Shown piece after piece: positions 22,372-33,686 of a DNA stretch of 64,000 nucleotides. Made by a program: the position numbers and the translations under genes. The stretch comes from Azadirachta indica (taxonomy: Eukaryota > Streptophyta > Magnoliopsida > Sapindales > Meliaceae). A model generated the notes under the pieces. It saw only the letters and a list, made by a program, of their open reading frames with translations, did no database searches and was not told the DNA's origin. The stretch spans positions 12,920,274 to 12,984,273 of the forward strand of contig CM040444.1 of NCBI GenBank assembly GCA_022749755.1, read 5' to 3'. Each line of letters starts with the position of its first letter. Within the stretch, counting starts at the first letter, position 1.

Positions 22372-23379
22372 CAACTTCGACTTTTTAACATAAGCAAAAA
22401 AAATGGAGGAGCATCAACCAGAATGCCCAGCTTAGTAGGGAAAAAAAAAAGTTGGTGCTGTCTATAAAGCGCAGTCAATCAACGGTGCATCGAAAAGGTA
22501 AAGACTCTTGTCTGCAGCAAGCAGGAGAGGTGGAAACAATTTATACATAATGACATCTATATATTAATACAGAATTCAATTGTGTTTCTGAAATGACATT
22601 CCTTAAATTCAATTGTGTTTCTAAGATCAGTAAAAATAATGTTCATTATTTGATCAAGTAGGCAGTAGCTGCTGTTGTTTCAAATCTTAACTATTTGCCA
22701 CGTGGATAAATAAATATTTTGTAACTTATAGACAATTGGCTTATAGGGAATTATAATAGAGTTAAGGGATGTGTAAGATATTTAGCGTGCAAATGGGTGC
22801 ATTGGTATTATGCTGATTGTGTTTCAGAAACAGCTAAACAGAACAGAAAAAATGTTGCACATCAAACTAATCAAAAATTAAGAGGTAAAAATTTTGTACA
22901 TTTTGCATGATCAACCATATAAACCAAATATTTCATAATACTCTTCTCTTGCTTATTCACCATTTTGAAATGATTGTATTCAATCTTTATTAAGAAAAAA
23001 AAATTAAGTGCTATAAAAAACCATACTAAATAAAATGCAACCTTGATAAATCATATAGTAGTGTTGAATTATGCTTTAGGAACTGCTTCATTAAAAACTT
23101 GTGTCAATAAAATCAAGTAGGATCAAACATGTTTAAAGGAAAAAAAGAGAACAACAAAAACATGGCCAAGATAACAATATTTTTACAACTCTCCAAAGAT
23201 GATGCTTTAATAAGTGATTTTGTAGGTCTATTATGAGTAGGGACGTGGGAAATTTGATGCTGCACTACCAGTATAGCTCCACTACATTTCTATCACTAAT
23301 TAAATTGTGATATTCTTGTCTCAATTGCTGTTAAAGTCTTAGGTCTTTAAATGAGTAGCGCTAATTTGCTTTGCCTCTA
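22372..23379. other. Duplicated flank and intergenic DNA
   Basis: The first part (to about 22620) resembles the last intron of the carbonic anhydrase gene. The part at about 22655-22960 resembles the 5' flanks of TNL-B and TNL-C: CAGTAGCTGCTG, then TGTGTTTCAGAAACAG..AAACAGAA and a TACATTTTG segment. It may be the upstream flank of a lost TNL copy. No coding exon follows. 22960-23379 shows nothing assignable. Confidence 0.5.
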
Positions 23380-24230
23380 CATTTTTATCTTAACTTTATG
23401 GAGGCTTGATAGAGATTCATCAGATGTTTAAGCATGCGACAGATACGTGCCCTTCATTCCCCACATAACACGTGCTTTTATGAGGTCTACCTTGGACATA
23501 TCTTCTATCTTCATTTCTGGTTTTAGAGTAGCCCTGCTTTTTATGGTATGACTTATCTTTACTGTAATTTCTAGGGTACAGGTAATTAATTACTTAAACC
23601 ATGACCATTACACTGATTACGATCATGCCCTTAATTATTGTAACGTCTTGTGACAATATTTGTTTCAAGGAGTAGTAAAGTACCAGTTGGGGGAGACTAA
23701 CGATTCTTTAATAAGAGCTCGGTCTTTTTCAACAAATAGGAGGCATGAGATTAAGTTGGAGTATTTCTCGTATTCTTTTGCTTGATACTTTGTTGTAGAA
23801 ACATATATGAAACATGAAACAATGGATAAGTCTTCTCCAATATGTCTTCATTAGTGATATCATTGATATTCGCACAATGTTAACTGAGAAGAAATTCTAA
23901 ACAAGACAGAGTACTATCTTGAAATTTTGTAGTCAAAGATTCATCTTTTCATTTTGGGCATTAAAAAGAATTACTAGCTTCGAGTGGCCAAAATCTTTCT
24001 TTTAATAGAAGGTCCAGATCCCATGCGGATCTTTCACTGTCAGATATTCGCTCTTGAGTGATTGATAGGGATGATAATGGAGGAAGATTATACGTTGAGC
24101 CTGATCTTGCAAGGATGCACAATATTTTTATTTCATTATGTCTCTCAAGTCTTTGGCTTCAAGATGGATTTTAGCATCTACTTAAGACAAATAGTTTTCG
24201 CCAAAGAGATTTAGGGTGGCAAATTCAAGG
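23380..24230 (-). pseudogene. Degenerate copia-type gag fragment
   Basis: Read on the minus strand from 24230, the frames give LEFATLNLFGENYLS.VDAKI, then EYLTVKDPHGIW, then a zinc-knuckle-like CYVGNEGHVSVAC near 23460 and KHLMNLYQASIK near 23400. This order matches a family of plant copia-derived gag-like proteins that begin LDF.ALDISG.NYLSW. Frames change several times and stops are present. It is unrelated in sequence to the copia element at 26-32 kb. No LTRs were found. Confidence 0.55.
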
Positions 24231-24729
24231 TTCAGTCATGGTGATAGTTCTAAGAATATGATAAATATTATGATAATTTATTAAACAAATAATAATTAAA
24301 TAGAATTTAAAAACAGTTATATAACTATTTTTTTTTTTTTTTTGTGGAGGGTCTAAATTAATGACAAGCATAGTGTATATTCATAAAAATATTTGTAGGA
24401 TAAAAAAAGAGTATAAAGGGATAGAAACTGTACTGCACTAGAGGGTCATGCTAATGACTTCTTGTGAACTATTATAATAGAACTGAGAGATGTGTAAGAT
24501 ATTATGCATACAAAGGGATGTGATCGATATTGTGTTATGCAAGGAGTGTGGAAAAAATTTTATTAGAATATTAATTAGGCGTTGTAAAAAAAACACACAG
24601 AGATAAGAAGAAGAAAGCCTTGCTTTCGTATGTGTTTGAAGTGTACATACAATATGCATCTTACATCTTACATATAGATGGTTGAAAGCAATTATATTTG
24701 GCCAACACAAACGACCATTTGATGGTTTA
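24231..24729. other. Intergenic DNA
   Basis: AT-rich. Parts near 24460-24520 and 24720-24760 resemble 22730-22830 (ATTATAATAGA..GA.ATGTGTAAGATATT), an additional trace of local duplication. No gene was recognised. Confidence 0.4.
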
Positions 24730-25088
24730 TTAGCATGATGCTTGTGTTTCAAAAAGAGTTAAACAGAATACAAGAATTGTTGCCTATCGAGCTGATTAAC
24801 ATTTCCTCCAAAAGGGAGAAAAAAAAATTGATAAAAAGTAAGAGGTGAGAATCTTCTACATTTTGTGTGGTGTAGATCCGCCAACATAAATCGAGAATTT
24901 CATGATAGTAACAATATGATACTTTTCTTGATTTGAATTAATAACTAGTTGTGAAGTATTTCTAGTTAGGCAGTAGCTGCTGCTTTTCCAAGTCTTTCTT
25001 TCATGTCAGAAATAACTTTTGCAGAAGACCGGATGCTTGTCAAACATTCCCATGAAATATTGCAGTCTGATATCACATGCTTTAATTC
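24730..25088 (+). promoter_or_regulatory. Conserved 5' flank of TNL-B
   Basis: Similar to 36210-36514 upstream of TNL-C. Shared blocks include CTTGTGTTTCAAAAAG, TTCTACATTTTGTGTGGTG, ATTTCATGA.A and TTCAAGTCTTTCTTTCATGTCAGAAA or a near copy, ending in TATTGCAGTCTGATA before the start codon. Conservation between copies suggests this is the native promoter and 5' leader of the family. Individual promoter elements were not identified. Confidence 0.5.
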
Positions 25089-25556
25089 ATGGCGTCAACC
25101 TATAGCGACCGGGTGTACCAAGTTAAGTTTCAAAGGAGAGGATAAACGCACCAACTTTATTGATCATCTCTTCCAAGCTCTGGTTCATGCAGGGATTCAC
25201 ACTTTCAGAGATGATATTGAACTCCAAAGAGGTGAAGACAGTTGTTCAGAGCTCCTGGAAGCAATCGAAAATTCAAGGATTTCTGTCATCATTTTCTCAA
25301 AAAACTATGCTGCTTCCAGATGGTGTTAGGATGAGCTTGTAAAGATCCTGGAATGCAAGAAAAATGTTAGACAGACACTTTTGCCTGTGTTCTATTATAT
25401 AAGCCCATCAGAGGTTAGGACTCAAACTGGGTTTTTTGCTGAAGTTTTTTCCAGGCACGAAACTCGTTTCAAGTTGGAAAGGGTTGAGAGACGGAAGAAA
25501 GCTCTTACAGAAGCAGCAAATTTGTCTGGGTGGGATTTGCATGAAGCCCCAAAAGG
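25089..25556 (+). pseudogene. TNL-B exon 1 (TIR), broken
   Basis: Homologous to exon 1 of TNL-A and TNL-C. From the ATG at 25089 the frame is lost after about 13 codons by a net 5-nt deletion in the FLSF segment. A later point change turns the TTG after SRWC into TAG (25327-25329), just before the catalytic Glu. A further change alters YDIS to YYIS. The donor AAAAGG|GTAAAG at 25556/25557 is retained. An upstream ATG at 25003 is in frame with the TIR body and could give a 108-aa product ending at SRWC, but that product would lack the catalytic residue. The rest of the gene resumes at 32399 after a retrotransposon. Confidence 0.9.
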
Positions 25557-26161
25557 GTAAAGTTTAAATCCTTTTTGCAAAACTGATGGCCCTTTTTTAT
25601 CATTTGATCTTTTAATTAGCATTTTACTAATAATATGAAGATTTTGTGTCAAGATTACATTGAATTAAGTTTACCAAATAATAATAAATTTGACAAACAA
25701 GAAATCAGGAACTCTAATTCCTTGTAGGAGGTCCTAATTAATAAACAGCCAAACTCATTGATATGGGATTTACATTTAAAAACATTGATTTTTCCTTTTT
25801 TCCACAAAAAGGAAATTCAAATGGACGTCTGTATATCTAGCCATATTTGTTAATTCCAGGTGAAATTTTTCCTTCCTTCCATTAATATATGTTTTTGTTA
25901 TTAATGGTATTTCACTACGAATTCTGTCAGTTTCATAATACAGCAGCGATCAATTCTTTTCGCATATCATACTTTAGTCACAATGAAGGCTACGTGACAG
26001 ATAAAAAGGACAGATTTTTTTTTTTTAAAAGTTTTAAACTATCAGTTTTTTGCAATGATTTGTTTAATATCATCAAAATTTGGTAATGTTATATTTACAG
26101 AATATTTCTATGGCTCAATGGAATGAACAAGTTTATTGATTTTTGGTTCATGTGGTCACAA
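25557..26161 (+). other. TNL-B intron 1, 5' portion
   Basis: Homologous to intron 1 of TNL-C (36988-37402): CTCATTGATATGGGATTTAC, the GGTATTTCACT segment and ATATTTCTATGGCTC can be aligned. The intron is interrupted at 26162 by the copia insertion. Confidence 0.75.
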
Positions 26162-26166
26162 TTCAC

Positions 26167-26606
26167 TATTAGAATTTCATATACGGTCTAGCATTCTTTA
26201 CTAATCACAATAGCATATAGATCAAATGCGAAATTAAACTCAAAAGATATACCTCCTGCCATTGTCTTCTTTTACAATCTGATGATGAAAAATTATCGAT
26301 TTATGGTTCTTCTAAACTTTACACAATTTCTATACAATGGTGTATATTTACTAAGAGAAATTGTTGGTTTAAGAACCTAATCAAGAGAAAACCTGTATTT
26401 ATAGGCTCTGCCCATCACAGAAACCATAAAAAAACTGTCATAAACTGGCAAAACGTGTAACCATTTAATTGTCAGAAACTGACAGAACATGTAACAATTG
26501 CTAGAACATGTAATGAACTGTACAAAAACTGACAGAACTGTATAATACACGTTTTCACTTAAAATAATGAAAGATCATAGGCCACTTATAGTTAAAAATT
26601 CTAACA
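26167..26606 (-). repeat. Copia 3' LTR
   Basis: 440 bp, starting on the plus strand with TATTAGAATT and ending AATTCTAACA. Because the element is on the minus strand this is its 3' LTR. The adjacent internal sequence TTCTCCCACTT is the reverse complement of the polypurine tract. Confidence 0.92.
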
Positions 26607-27014
26607 TTCTCCCACTTGGTCTATAATTTCATCATTTACTATAATAAAAGACAAAATACATGAATCATGGCGATAAGTTCTTTATAAACGAGTATTATCT
26701 TTCATGTATCACTATGCATTATGTCTCTTAAACAATTATCAATATTAATAATGAAAAAACCCTATGTTTATTCTAGGTCTAAACATAAATGATATTTCTC
26801 AATTAATAAATGTGTACACAATTGAAAATCAAATATGAGAAAATATCATAACAGAAATAAAATTTCATTACAATCAACATTCGTTCTTATAACGAAAAAC
26901 ATCAAAAGGAACCAAATCTCATTCGATCTACATGATCCTTAAATTTCAATGGTGGCATGCCTTTTGTCAAAGGATCAGCGATCATCAATTCAGCACTAAT
27001 GTGTTCAATAACCA

Positions 27015-27533
27015 CTATTTTATCTTTACACGTTCTCTTATGGCTAAATACTTAATGTCGATGTGTTTGCTTCGATTACCGCTTTTATTATTTTTAGTCA
27101 TAAAAACTGTGGCTGAATTATCACAATATATCTTTAATGGCCTAAAAATTGAATCCACGATCTTAAGCCCAGATATGAAATTCTTCATCCATACACCATG
27201 CGAGGTCGCCTCAAAAGAAGATACGAACTCAACCTCCATAGTAGAAGTAGCAGTCAAAGTCTACTTTGCACTCCTTCAAGATACAGCTCCACCGGCAAAC
27301 ATAAAAATGTATCCAAATGTTGACTTTCGTGAATCAACACAACCAGCAAAATCTGAATCTGAGTATCCAGTCACCTCCAAATTATTTGTTCGTCTATACA
27401 TAAGCATATAATCCTTCATTCCTTGAAGGTACCTCATCACCTTTTTGGCAGCTCTCCATTGGTCTAAACCAGGATTACTCTGATATCTTCCCAACATTCT
27501 AACAGCAAATACAATGTCAGGTCTGGTGCAGAC
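27015..27533 (-). pseudogene. Copia RNase H region
   Basis: The minus-strand segments contain MLGRYQSNPGLDQWRAAKKV and TGYSDSDFAGCVDSRKSTFG (27276-27497), then STMEVEFVSSFEA and KIYCDNSATVFM (27015-27257). These are the ordered RNase H motifs at the end of copia pol. A frameshift separates the two segments, and an in-frame TAG near 27533 separates it from the RT. Confidence 0.85.
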
Positions 27534-28355
27534 CTAAGCATACATTAGACTTCCAATAGTAGAAGCAAATGGAATGTTTTGCATTTGTTCCCTTTCAAGA
27601 TCATTTCTTGGACATTGGTTCAAGTTAAATCTTTCACCTTTTATAATAAATACTATACTTGGTAAACAATTTTTCATCCAAAATCTCTTTAAAACTTTGT
27701 TGATATAAGTCTCTTGAGATAGACCTAAAATACCTCGAAATCTATCTCTACGTATCTTAATACCAATGACATAACATGCATCACCCATATCCTTCATGTC
27801 AAAATTTTCAGAGAGAAATTGTTTCACCTTATAAAGCAACACCTTATCATTGGATGCAAGTAGAATGTCATCCACATATAAAATTAAGAAATATATTTTG
27901 CTCCCACTGACCTTCTGGTATATACATTGATCCATGATATTTTCTACGAAACCAAATGAAGAAATAACATCATGAAATTTCAAATACCATTGACGGGAGG
28001 CTTGTTTCAAGCCATATATAAATTTCTTGAGCTTGCAAACCAAATGCTCGCCATTGCTAGAGAAAAATCCTTCTGGTTGGTTCATGTAAACCTCTTCCTC
28101 TAAATCTTCATTGAGAAAAACTGTTTTCACATCTATTTGTTGCAATTTTAAGTCAAAATATGCAACTAATACCATAATTATATGAAAGGAATCTTTCTTG
28201 GATACAGCAGAAAATGTCTCTTTGTAATCAATTCCTTGCTTTTGAGTGAATCCTTTGGCAACGAGTTTTGCTTTGTATCTCTCAATGTTGCCTGATGAGT
28301 CTTTCTTAGTTTTAAAGACCCATTTACATCCTATGGCTTTTGCACCACTAGGCAA
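27534..28355 (-). pseudogene. Copia reverse transcriptase region
   Basis: A 273-codon open stretch on the minus strand. It carries the copia RT signatures IGCKWVFKTK, RYKAKLVAKGFTQKQGIDY, KLKKFIYGLKQASRQWY and the catalytic LYVDDILLA, followed by SENFDMKDMGDACYVIGIKI. This is the best-preserved domain of the element. It lacks the upstream pol frame because of a disruption near 28356. Confidence 0.92.
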
Positions 28356-28839
28356 CTTAACAAGATCTCAAACTCAATTAGATGCCATAGAAATCATCTC
28401 ATATTTCATTGCATCGTACCATAAATTTGATTCTTTACAACTCATAGCTTGTGAAAACGTTTTTAGATCATTTTCGGCTCCAATGTTATAGTCAGATTCT
28501 TATAGATGCACAACATAATCATTAGGAATTGCTGATTTCTTTAATCTAGTAGATCTCCTTAATGTTGTATCAACATTTTCCTGAAAAATATGTTGTTCAA
28601 CAGTTTATTCAAAATTTTCTGGTAATTCTTGAACAGATTGATCTACTGGATTATCAGTTACTTATGGAATTTCAATGATTGGTTACTCAAGACCCGGTTA
28701 GACTTGAAGGGAGTTATGAATGACAATCAATCTATCACTTGAAATGGATGGTTGAGCATCAATATGATCTTTTTTAGAAATAATATCCTGAAATTGATCA
28801 TTTCCACCAATTAAGTCATTTTCAAGAAATTTTGCATTT

Positions 28840-29600
28840 CTTGATTCCACAATCCTAATGGTATAAGATGGACAATAGAATCTGTATCCTTTAGACTTTT
28901 CAACATATCTAATAAAATATCCATTAATGGTCTTTGGGTCTAGTTTCTTTTCTTGTGGATTATAGACTCTTACTTGAGACGAACATCTTCAAACGCGTAC
29001 ATGTCGCAAACTCGGTTTCCAACCTTTAAATAATTCAAAAGGCGTTTTTGGCACAGCCTTAGTTGGAACCCGGTTCAATATATACGCTGTTGTATTAAGA
29101 GCTTCAGTCCACAATGATTTAGGAAGCGTAGAACTGTTAAGCATACTCCGGACTATGTCCATTAAAGTTCAGTATCTTCTTTCTAATACACCATTCTGGT
29201 CTGGAGAACTAGGCATGGTGTATTGGGTAACTATCCCTTGTTCTTGAAGAAACTTTGCAAATGGACCAAGTACTTGTCCATCCTTAGTATATCTACCAAA
29301 ATATTCTCCACCTCTGTTTATTCTCACAATCTTAATTTGCTTTCCGCATTATTTCTCTACTTCAGCTTTGAAAACTTTAAAAGCATCTAGTGCTTTATTT
29401 TTATTCTTAAGCAAGTAGAGATACATATATCGTGAGTAATCATTTATAAAAGAGATGAAATATTTTTGACTATACGAGTCCATGTCTGGACTACAAATAT
29501 CTGAATGTATGATCTCTAATTTATTTGAACTCCTTTTGGCACCTTTCTTTATCTTGTTGGTCTGTTTCTCTTTATACAGTCCAAACAAATATTAAAATCA
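28840..29600 (-). pseudogene. Copia integrase region
   Basis: The minus-strand segment at 29349-29588 contains LEIIHSDICSPDMDSYSQKY and FISFINDYSRYMYLYLLK, with the first catalytic Asp. The following frames to about 28840 continue the core (INRGGEYFG, QEQGIVTQYTMPSSPDQNGV) and the C-terminal part with [17 protein letters not shown]. Several stops interrupt it. Confidence 0.85.
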
Positions 29601-29713
29601 GTAAAATTTAAAGTATTAAGTACTCCATCATTTATTAATCTTTTAATTCTTTCTAAAGAGATATGTCCTAATCTCTAGTGCCACAAGACAGAGGAATTTT
29701 CATTCATAACACA

Positions 29714-30746
29714 TCATTTAATACCCGCTTGAACATGCATCACATCATAAGAGGCATTGTTTTGTAAATTAATACAAAAAAGACCATCAGACAACGTACC
29801 ATTCCCAACAAGATCAGATTTGTAAAATAAATTAAATGAAGTATCTGAAAAATTAAAGAAATAACCAAACGATATAAGTCTTGAAACAGAAATTAAATTT
29901 CTGGAAAAAGTTGGAATATAAAATATCTTTTCTAAACTCAAAATAAAACCACTACTTAAAATTAAACTACATGTTCCAATTGCCTCCATATGTGAACGCA
30001 TCTTATTTCCTGAATAGATGCATTGCTCACTACCCATTACCCACTGGCTTCCTTAGGCTTTGCATACCCTGCAAGGTATTTGCAACATGAATTGTAGAAC
30101 CAGAATCAATCCACCATGTGTTATGACTAGCTTCAACTGTATTAGATTCATAACAAATAAATGAGATTGAATTACCTTTCTTTTCAAGCCATTTCTGAAA
30201 CTTGGAACAATCCTTCTTCATGTGTCCTTTCTTCTTGCAGAAGAAGCACTTGAATTCCTTTTTAATTTCTGTTTGAGGAGATATTTTACCTTTCCTTTTC
30301 TATTTGGCTTGTCTTTTGTTCTTCCCTTGTGTTGCCATAAATGCACTTTCACCCAATTCTATTGTTAGCCTTCCTTCTTCTTAAACACACATGGTCAATA
30401 GTTCATTAATTAACCATTTATCCTTATATATGTTATAGGAGATTTTAAAGGGTCCATATGCTTGTGGAAGAGTGTTCAGTATATAGTGCACAAGAAAAGA
30501 CTCAAACATTTCAACCTCAAGAGCTTTTAACTGAGCCGCAATGTCCCTCATTTGCATAATGTGTTCACGCACACTTCTAACACTGGTGAGCCTCATAGAT
30601 GAAAACTTCATAATTAGTTTACTAACAAATGCTTTATCTGAAGTCTCAAATTGTTCATCAATTGCCTTCAATAATGCTTTGACATTATCATGCTGATCGA
30701 CTGAACCCCGAATACCAACAGAAATTTTAGTTTTTATAAACATCAT
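29714..30746 (-). pseudogene. Copia gag, zinc knuckle, protease and pre-integrase regions
   Basis: Gag (UBN2-type) lies at 30381-30746, with LKAIDEQFETSDKA and MRLTSVRSVREHIMQMRDIA. A CX2CX4HX4C zinc knuckle (CFFCKKKGHMKKDC) lies at about 30208-30252. The aspartic protease motif WWIDSGSTIHVANT lies near 30085-30130, and a GAG-pre-integrase segment spans 29714-30037. The gag frame ends at 30381 and does not continue into the knuckle, so the polyprotein is broken. Confidence 0.85.
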
Positions 30747-31939
30747 ACTTAAGCGATTAGATCACTTCCATCGTTCATAAAGAACAATTTCAGCTTAACT
30801 GCTGATTTCCGTAATAATTGGTTCGTCTTTTTATATAGCATAATCAATGTCCATCCACCATAAATGAAGGAGAATTTTTTCCTTCCAAACCTTATAGTTA
30901 TCACCTTTCAACTCAGAAATGTCACATTTGATATCAGAACAATTTGCAAATTATATAACTGCATAAATTAAACATACATGCTTATATATAATATGAATTG
31001 AGGCTAATAAACAGATATCATGTTTTACCAATGTAAACCACGTTATAAAATATGAATCAATGAACATAAAACTTGTCTGTGGGTTAAAGTTCTAATTCAA
31101 GCATATTTATATTTATATATGTATATATAAATTTTTATAATAAAACTATCAAATTATGTTCCTTTTCCTAATTCCTGTGGGTAATTAAAAAAATAATTTG
31201 ATATTTTATTCTAATTAATCATATAAATATAATAAAAATTCCTGTGGCATAAAATTTATTATATTAATATGATTAATTACAAGTAATGTCAATTTCTTAT
31301 ACATGATTTTAAAATACTTAAAATATAATTTTGTATAATTAATCCTTAATTAATCAAAATTATATGGATCATAGACATTTAATTTTAATCATAAATTGGT
31401 TATATAAATTGTATGAAACAGTAAGACATAATTTCAATTATATGTCCCAAAATAATCAAATAAGTTGCATGTTATTATTTACTATAACATACAGAAAACT
31501 ACATGTTATATTACCAAAATAATGGAAACAACATGTCATACGATTTTACAAATAAAAAACTACATGTCATATTAAGTCATTTCAAAAATGACATGTCTTA
31601 TTATTTTACATAAGCAAATGACTTGTCATACAATATCGTGCAGAAAACGACATGTCATATTATTTAGCATATAGCAGATGACGTGTCATATGACATTGTC
31701 TTCAACCTCCAGCAAACGATTTTTTTTTTAATTTGATTAAAGAAACGAATTATCTCTTATTTGATTCCAAAAATAAAAATCATCAAATCAAATCCTAAAC
31801 CAGTAATCCAATTTCATAATAATTTCTAGTATTATTATTATTAATCAATAATACTTGACAATAAATTTGATTTTCTAAATAATAATCCCTTAATCGAATT
31901 TCACAAAAAAAAAAAAAACAAAGCAAAGGCAATAACCTT

Positions 31940-31952
31940 GGCTCTGATACCA
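31940..31952 (-). other. Copia primer-binding site
   Basis: The minus strand reads TGGTATCAGAGCC, complementary to the 3' end of plant initiator tRNA-Met. It lies two bases inside the 5' LTR end, at the expected position. Confidence 0.9.
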
Positions 31953-31954
31953 AA

Positions 31955-32384
31955 TATTAGAATTTTATATACGATCTAGCATGCTTTACTAATCACAATA
32001 GCATATAGATCAAATACAGAATTAAACCCAAAAGACATATCTCCTGCCATTTTCGTCTTTTACAATCTGGTGATGAAAAATTATCGGTTTATGGTTCTTC
32101 TAAATCTTACATAATTTCTATACGATGGTGTATATTTATTAAGAGAAATTGTTGGCTTAGGGACCTAATCAAAAGAAAACTTATATTTATAGGCTCTGTC
32201 CATCACAGAAACCATAAAAAAACTGTCAGAACATGTAACCATTTAATTGCCAGAAACTGTCAGAATATGTAACAACTACTAGAACATATAATGAACTGCA
32301 CAAAAACTGACAGAACTATATAATATATGTTCCCACTTAAAATAATGAAAGATCATGGGCTACTTATAGTTAAAAATTCTAACA
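31955..32384 (-). repeat. Copia 5' LTR
   Basis: 430-bp partner of the LTR at 26167-26606, 10 bp shorter through small indels in the CTGTCAGAA repeat zone. It borders the downstream copy of the TTCAC duplication. Confidence 0.92.
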
Positions 32385-32398
32385 TTCACAACTAGGAG

Positions 32399-33505
32399 GC
32401 ATGAATCAAAATTCATCCAGAAAATTGTCGAAGAAATAACCATAAAATTGGCTCACAGATACTTCACCGTTGCTGCCTATCCAGTTGGAATAGATTCTCA
32501 TGTGGAATGCATTCATACCTTGTTAAGACTCAATGATATACATGTTCGCAAAGTAGGAATATGTGGGATGGGTGGTATAGGTAAGACAACTATCGTCGAA
32601 GCGGTTTATAATCAGACTTCCAATTGTTTTGAAGGTAGTTGCTTTCTTGAAGATGTTGGAGAAATTGCTAAACAGTCCAATGGACTGGTTCAACTTCAGA
32701 AACGAATGCTTTCAGAATTGTTGTTGAAGAAATTTTCAGATATATAGAAAGTGTTGATAGGGGGATGAATATGATAAAAGGTAGACTTCACCACAGAAGG
32801 ATTTTTGTTGTTCTTGATAATATAGATCACATCAACCAACTAAAAGCATTAGCCGGAGAGAATAAGTGGTTCGGTTCTGGCAGTCGGATCATTATAACTA
32901 CCAGAAATGAGCATTTGCTAAAAGTTTTTCAAGTAGATGACATATACATGGTTCCAAGGTTACCTTGTGCTAAATCGCTTAAGCTCTTCAGCTGGCATGC
33001 CTTCAGAAAAGATCATCCTTCCAAAGCATTCACCAAGGTCTTGAAAGAAATAGTTGATTATGCTGAAGGCCTTCCACTTGCTTTTGAAGTCTTAGGTAGT
33101 TTTCTTTTTAATGAGACAAACATAGATGTATGGAAAAGTGCAGTGGAGAAACTGAAAAGGGTACCTAATAGAGATATCTTGAACAAGCTCAGAATAAGTT
33201 TTGATGGACTGAATGATGATGAGGAGAAGAATGTTTTCTTGGATATTGCATGTTTTTTTTATTGGAATGGACAAAGACTATGTGCTTAAAATACTTAACG
33301 GTTGTGCTTTTTGCTCTGAGATTGACTTCCATGTTCTTACTCAAAGATGTCTCCTAGTAATTGATGAAGACAACAGATTGAGAATGCATGATCTCATTCG
33401 AGACATGGGATGAGAAATGTTCGCCAAGAATCCTTGAAGGATCCTGGGAAACGTAGCAAGCTGTGGTTCCATGAAGACGTAATTGATGTGTTAGCAAATC
33501 ACTCA
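32399..33505 (+). pseudogene. TNL-B exon 2 (NB-ARC), broken
   Basis: Homologous to exon 2 of TNL-A and TNL-C, beginning after CTAGGAG and ending at the donor ACTCA|GTAAGC. It retains the P-loop GMGGIGKTT, FEGSCFLEDVGEIA, VVLDNID and GLPLAFEVLGS (the GLPL motif with one change). Disabling changes: a 2-nt insertion after TCAGATAT creates TAG at 32745-32747; an extra T in the run near 33255 shifts the frame in the RNBS-D region; AGA becomes TGA after RDMG with a 1-nt deletion following, near 33410. LRR and C-JID exons are absent, with a LINE fragment starting at about 33687. It is the continuation of the TIR exon at 25089-25556. Confidence 0.92.
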
Positions 33506-33686
33506 GTAAGCGCAATTCCAATTCCACATTTCTTTTGTCAACAATAACATTAAGAAAACCATTACAGTGTAGGTCCACAAGAAGTTTCATCTGATCGCTT
33601 ATTTCAGTTCACCACAATGCAGTAGAGAGGTTCTCATACTCATCGCTTGTAGTCAATCTTGCCTACAAATCATTTTCTTGAGTTTG
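33506..33686 (+). other. TNL-B intron 2 remnant
   Basis: Homologous to the start of the intron after NB-ARC in TNL-A and TNL-C (for example AAAACCATTACAGTGTAGGTCC and TTTCTTGAGTT). It ends abruptly at about 33687, where non-LTR sequence begins. Confidence 0.75.

Larger units (their letters stand above)
26167..32384 (-). mobile_element. Complete Ty1/copia retrotransposon inserted in TNL-B
   Basis: The 6218-bp element has LTRs of 440 bp (26167-26606) and 430 bp (31955-32384), roughly 90% identical by eye. It is flanked by a perfect 5-bp target duplication TTCAC (26162-26166 and 32385-32389). LTR termini are TGTTAGAATT and AATTCTAATA in sense orientation. The primer-binding site TGGTATCAGAGCC (31940-31952, minus strand) matches initiator tRNA-Met. 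A purine tract AAGTGGGAGAA lies next to the 3' LTR. Domains on the minus strand run gag, zinc knuckle, protease, integrase, RT, RNase H, which is the copia order. Stops and frameshifts make it non-autonomous. The insertion lies about 9 bp upstream of the intron 1 acceptor of TNL-B. Confidence 0.95.
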
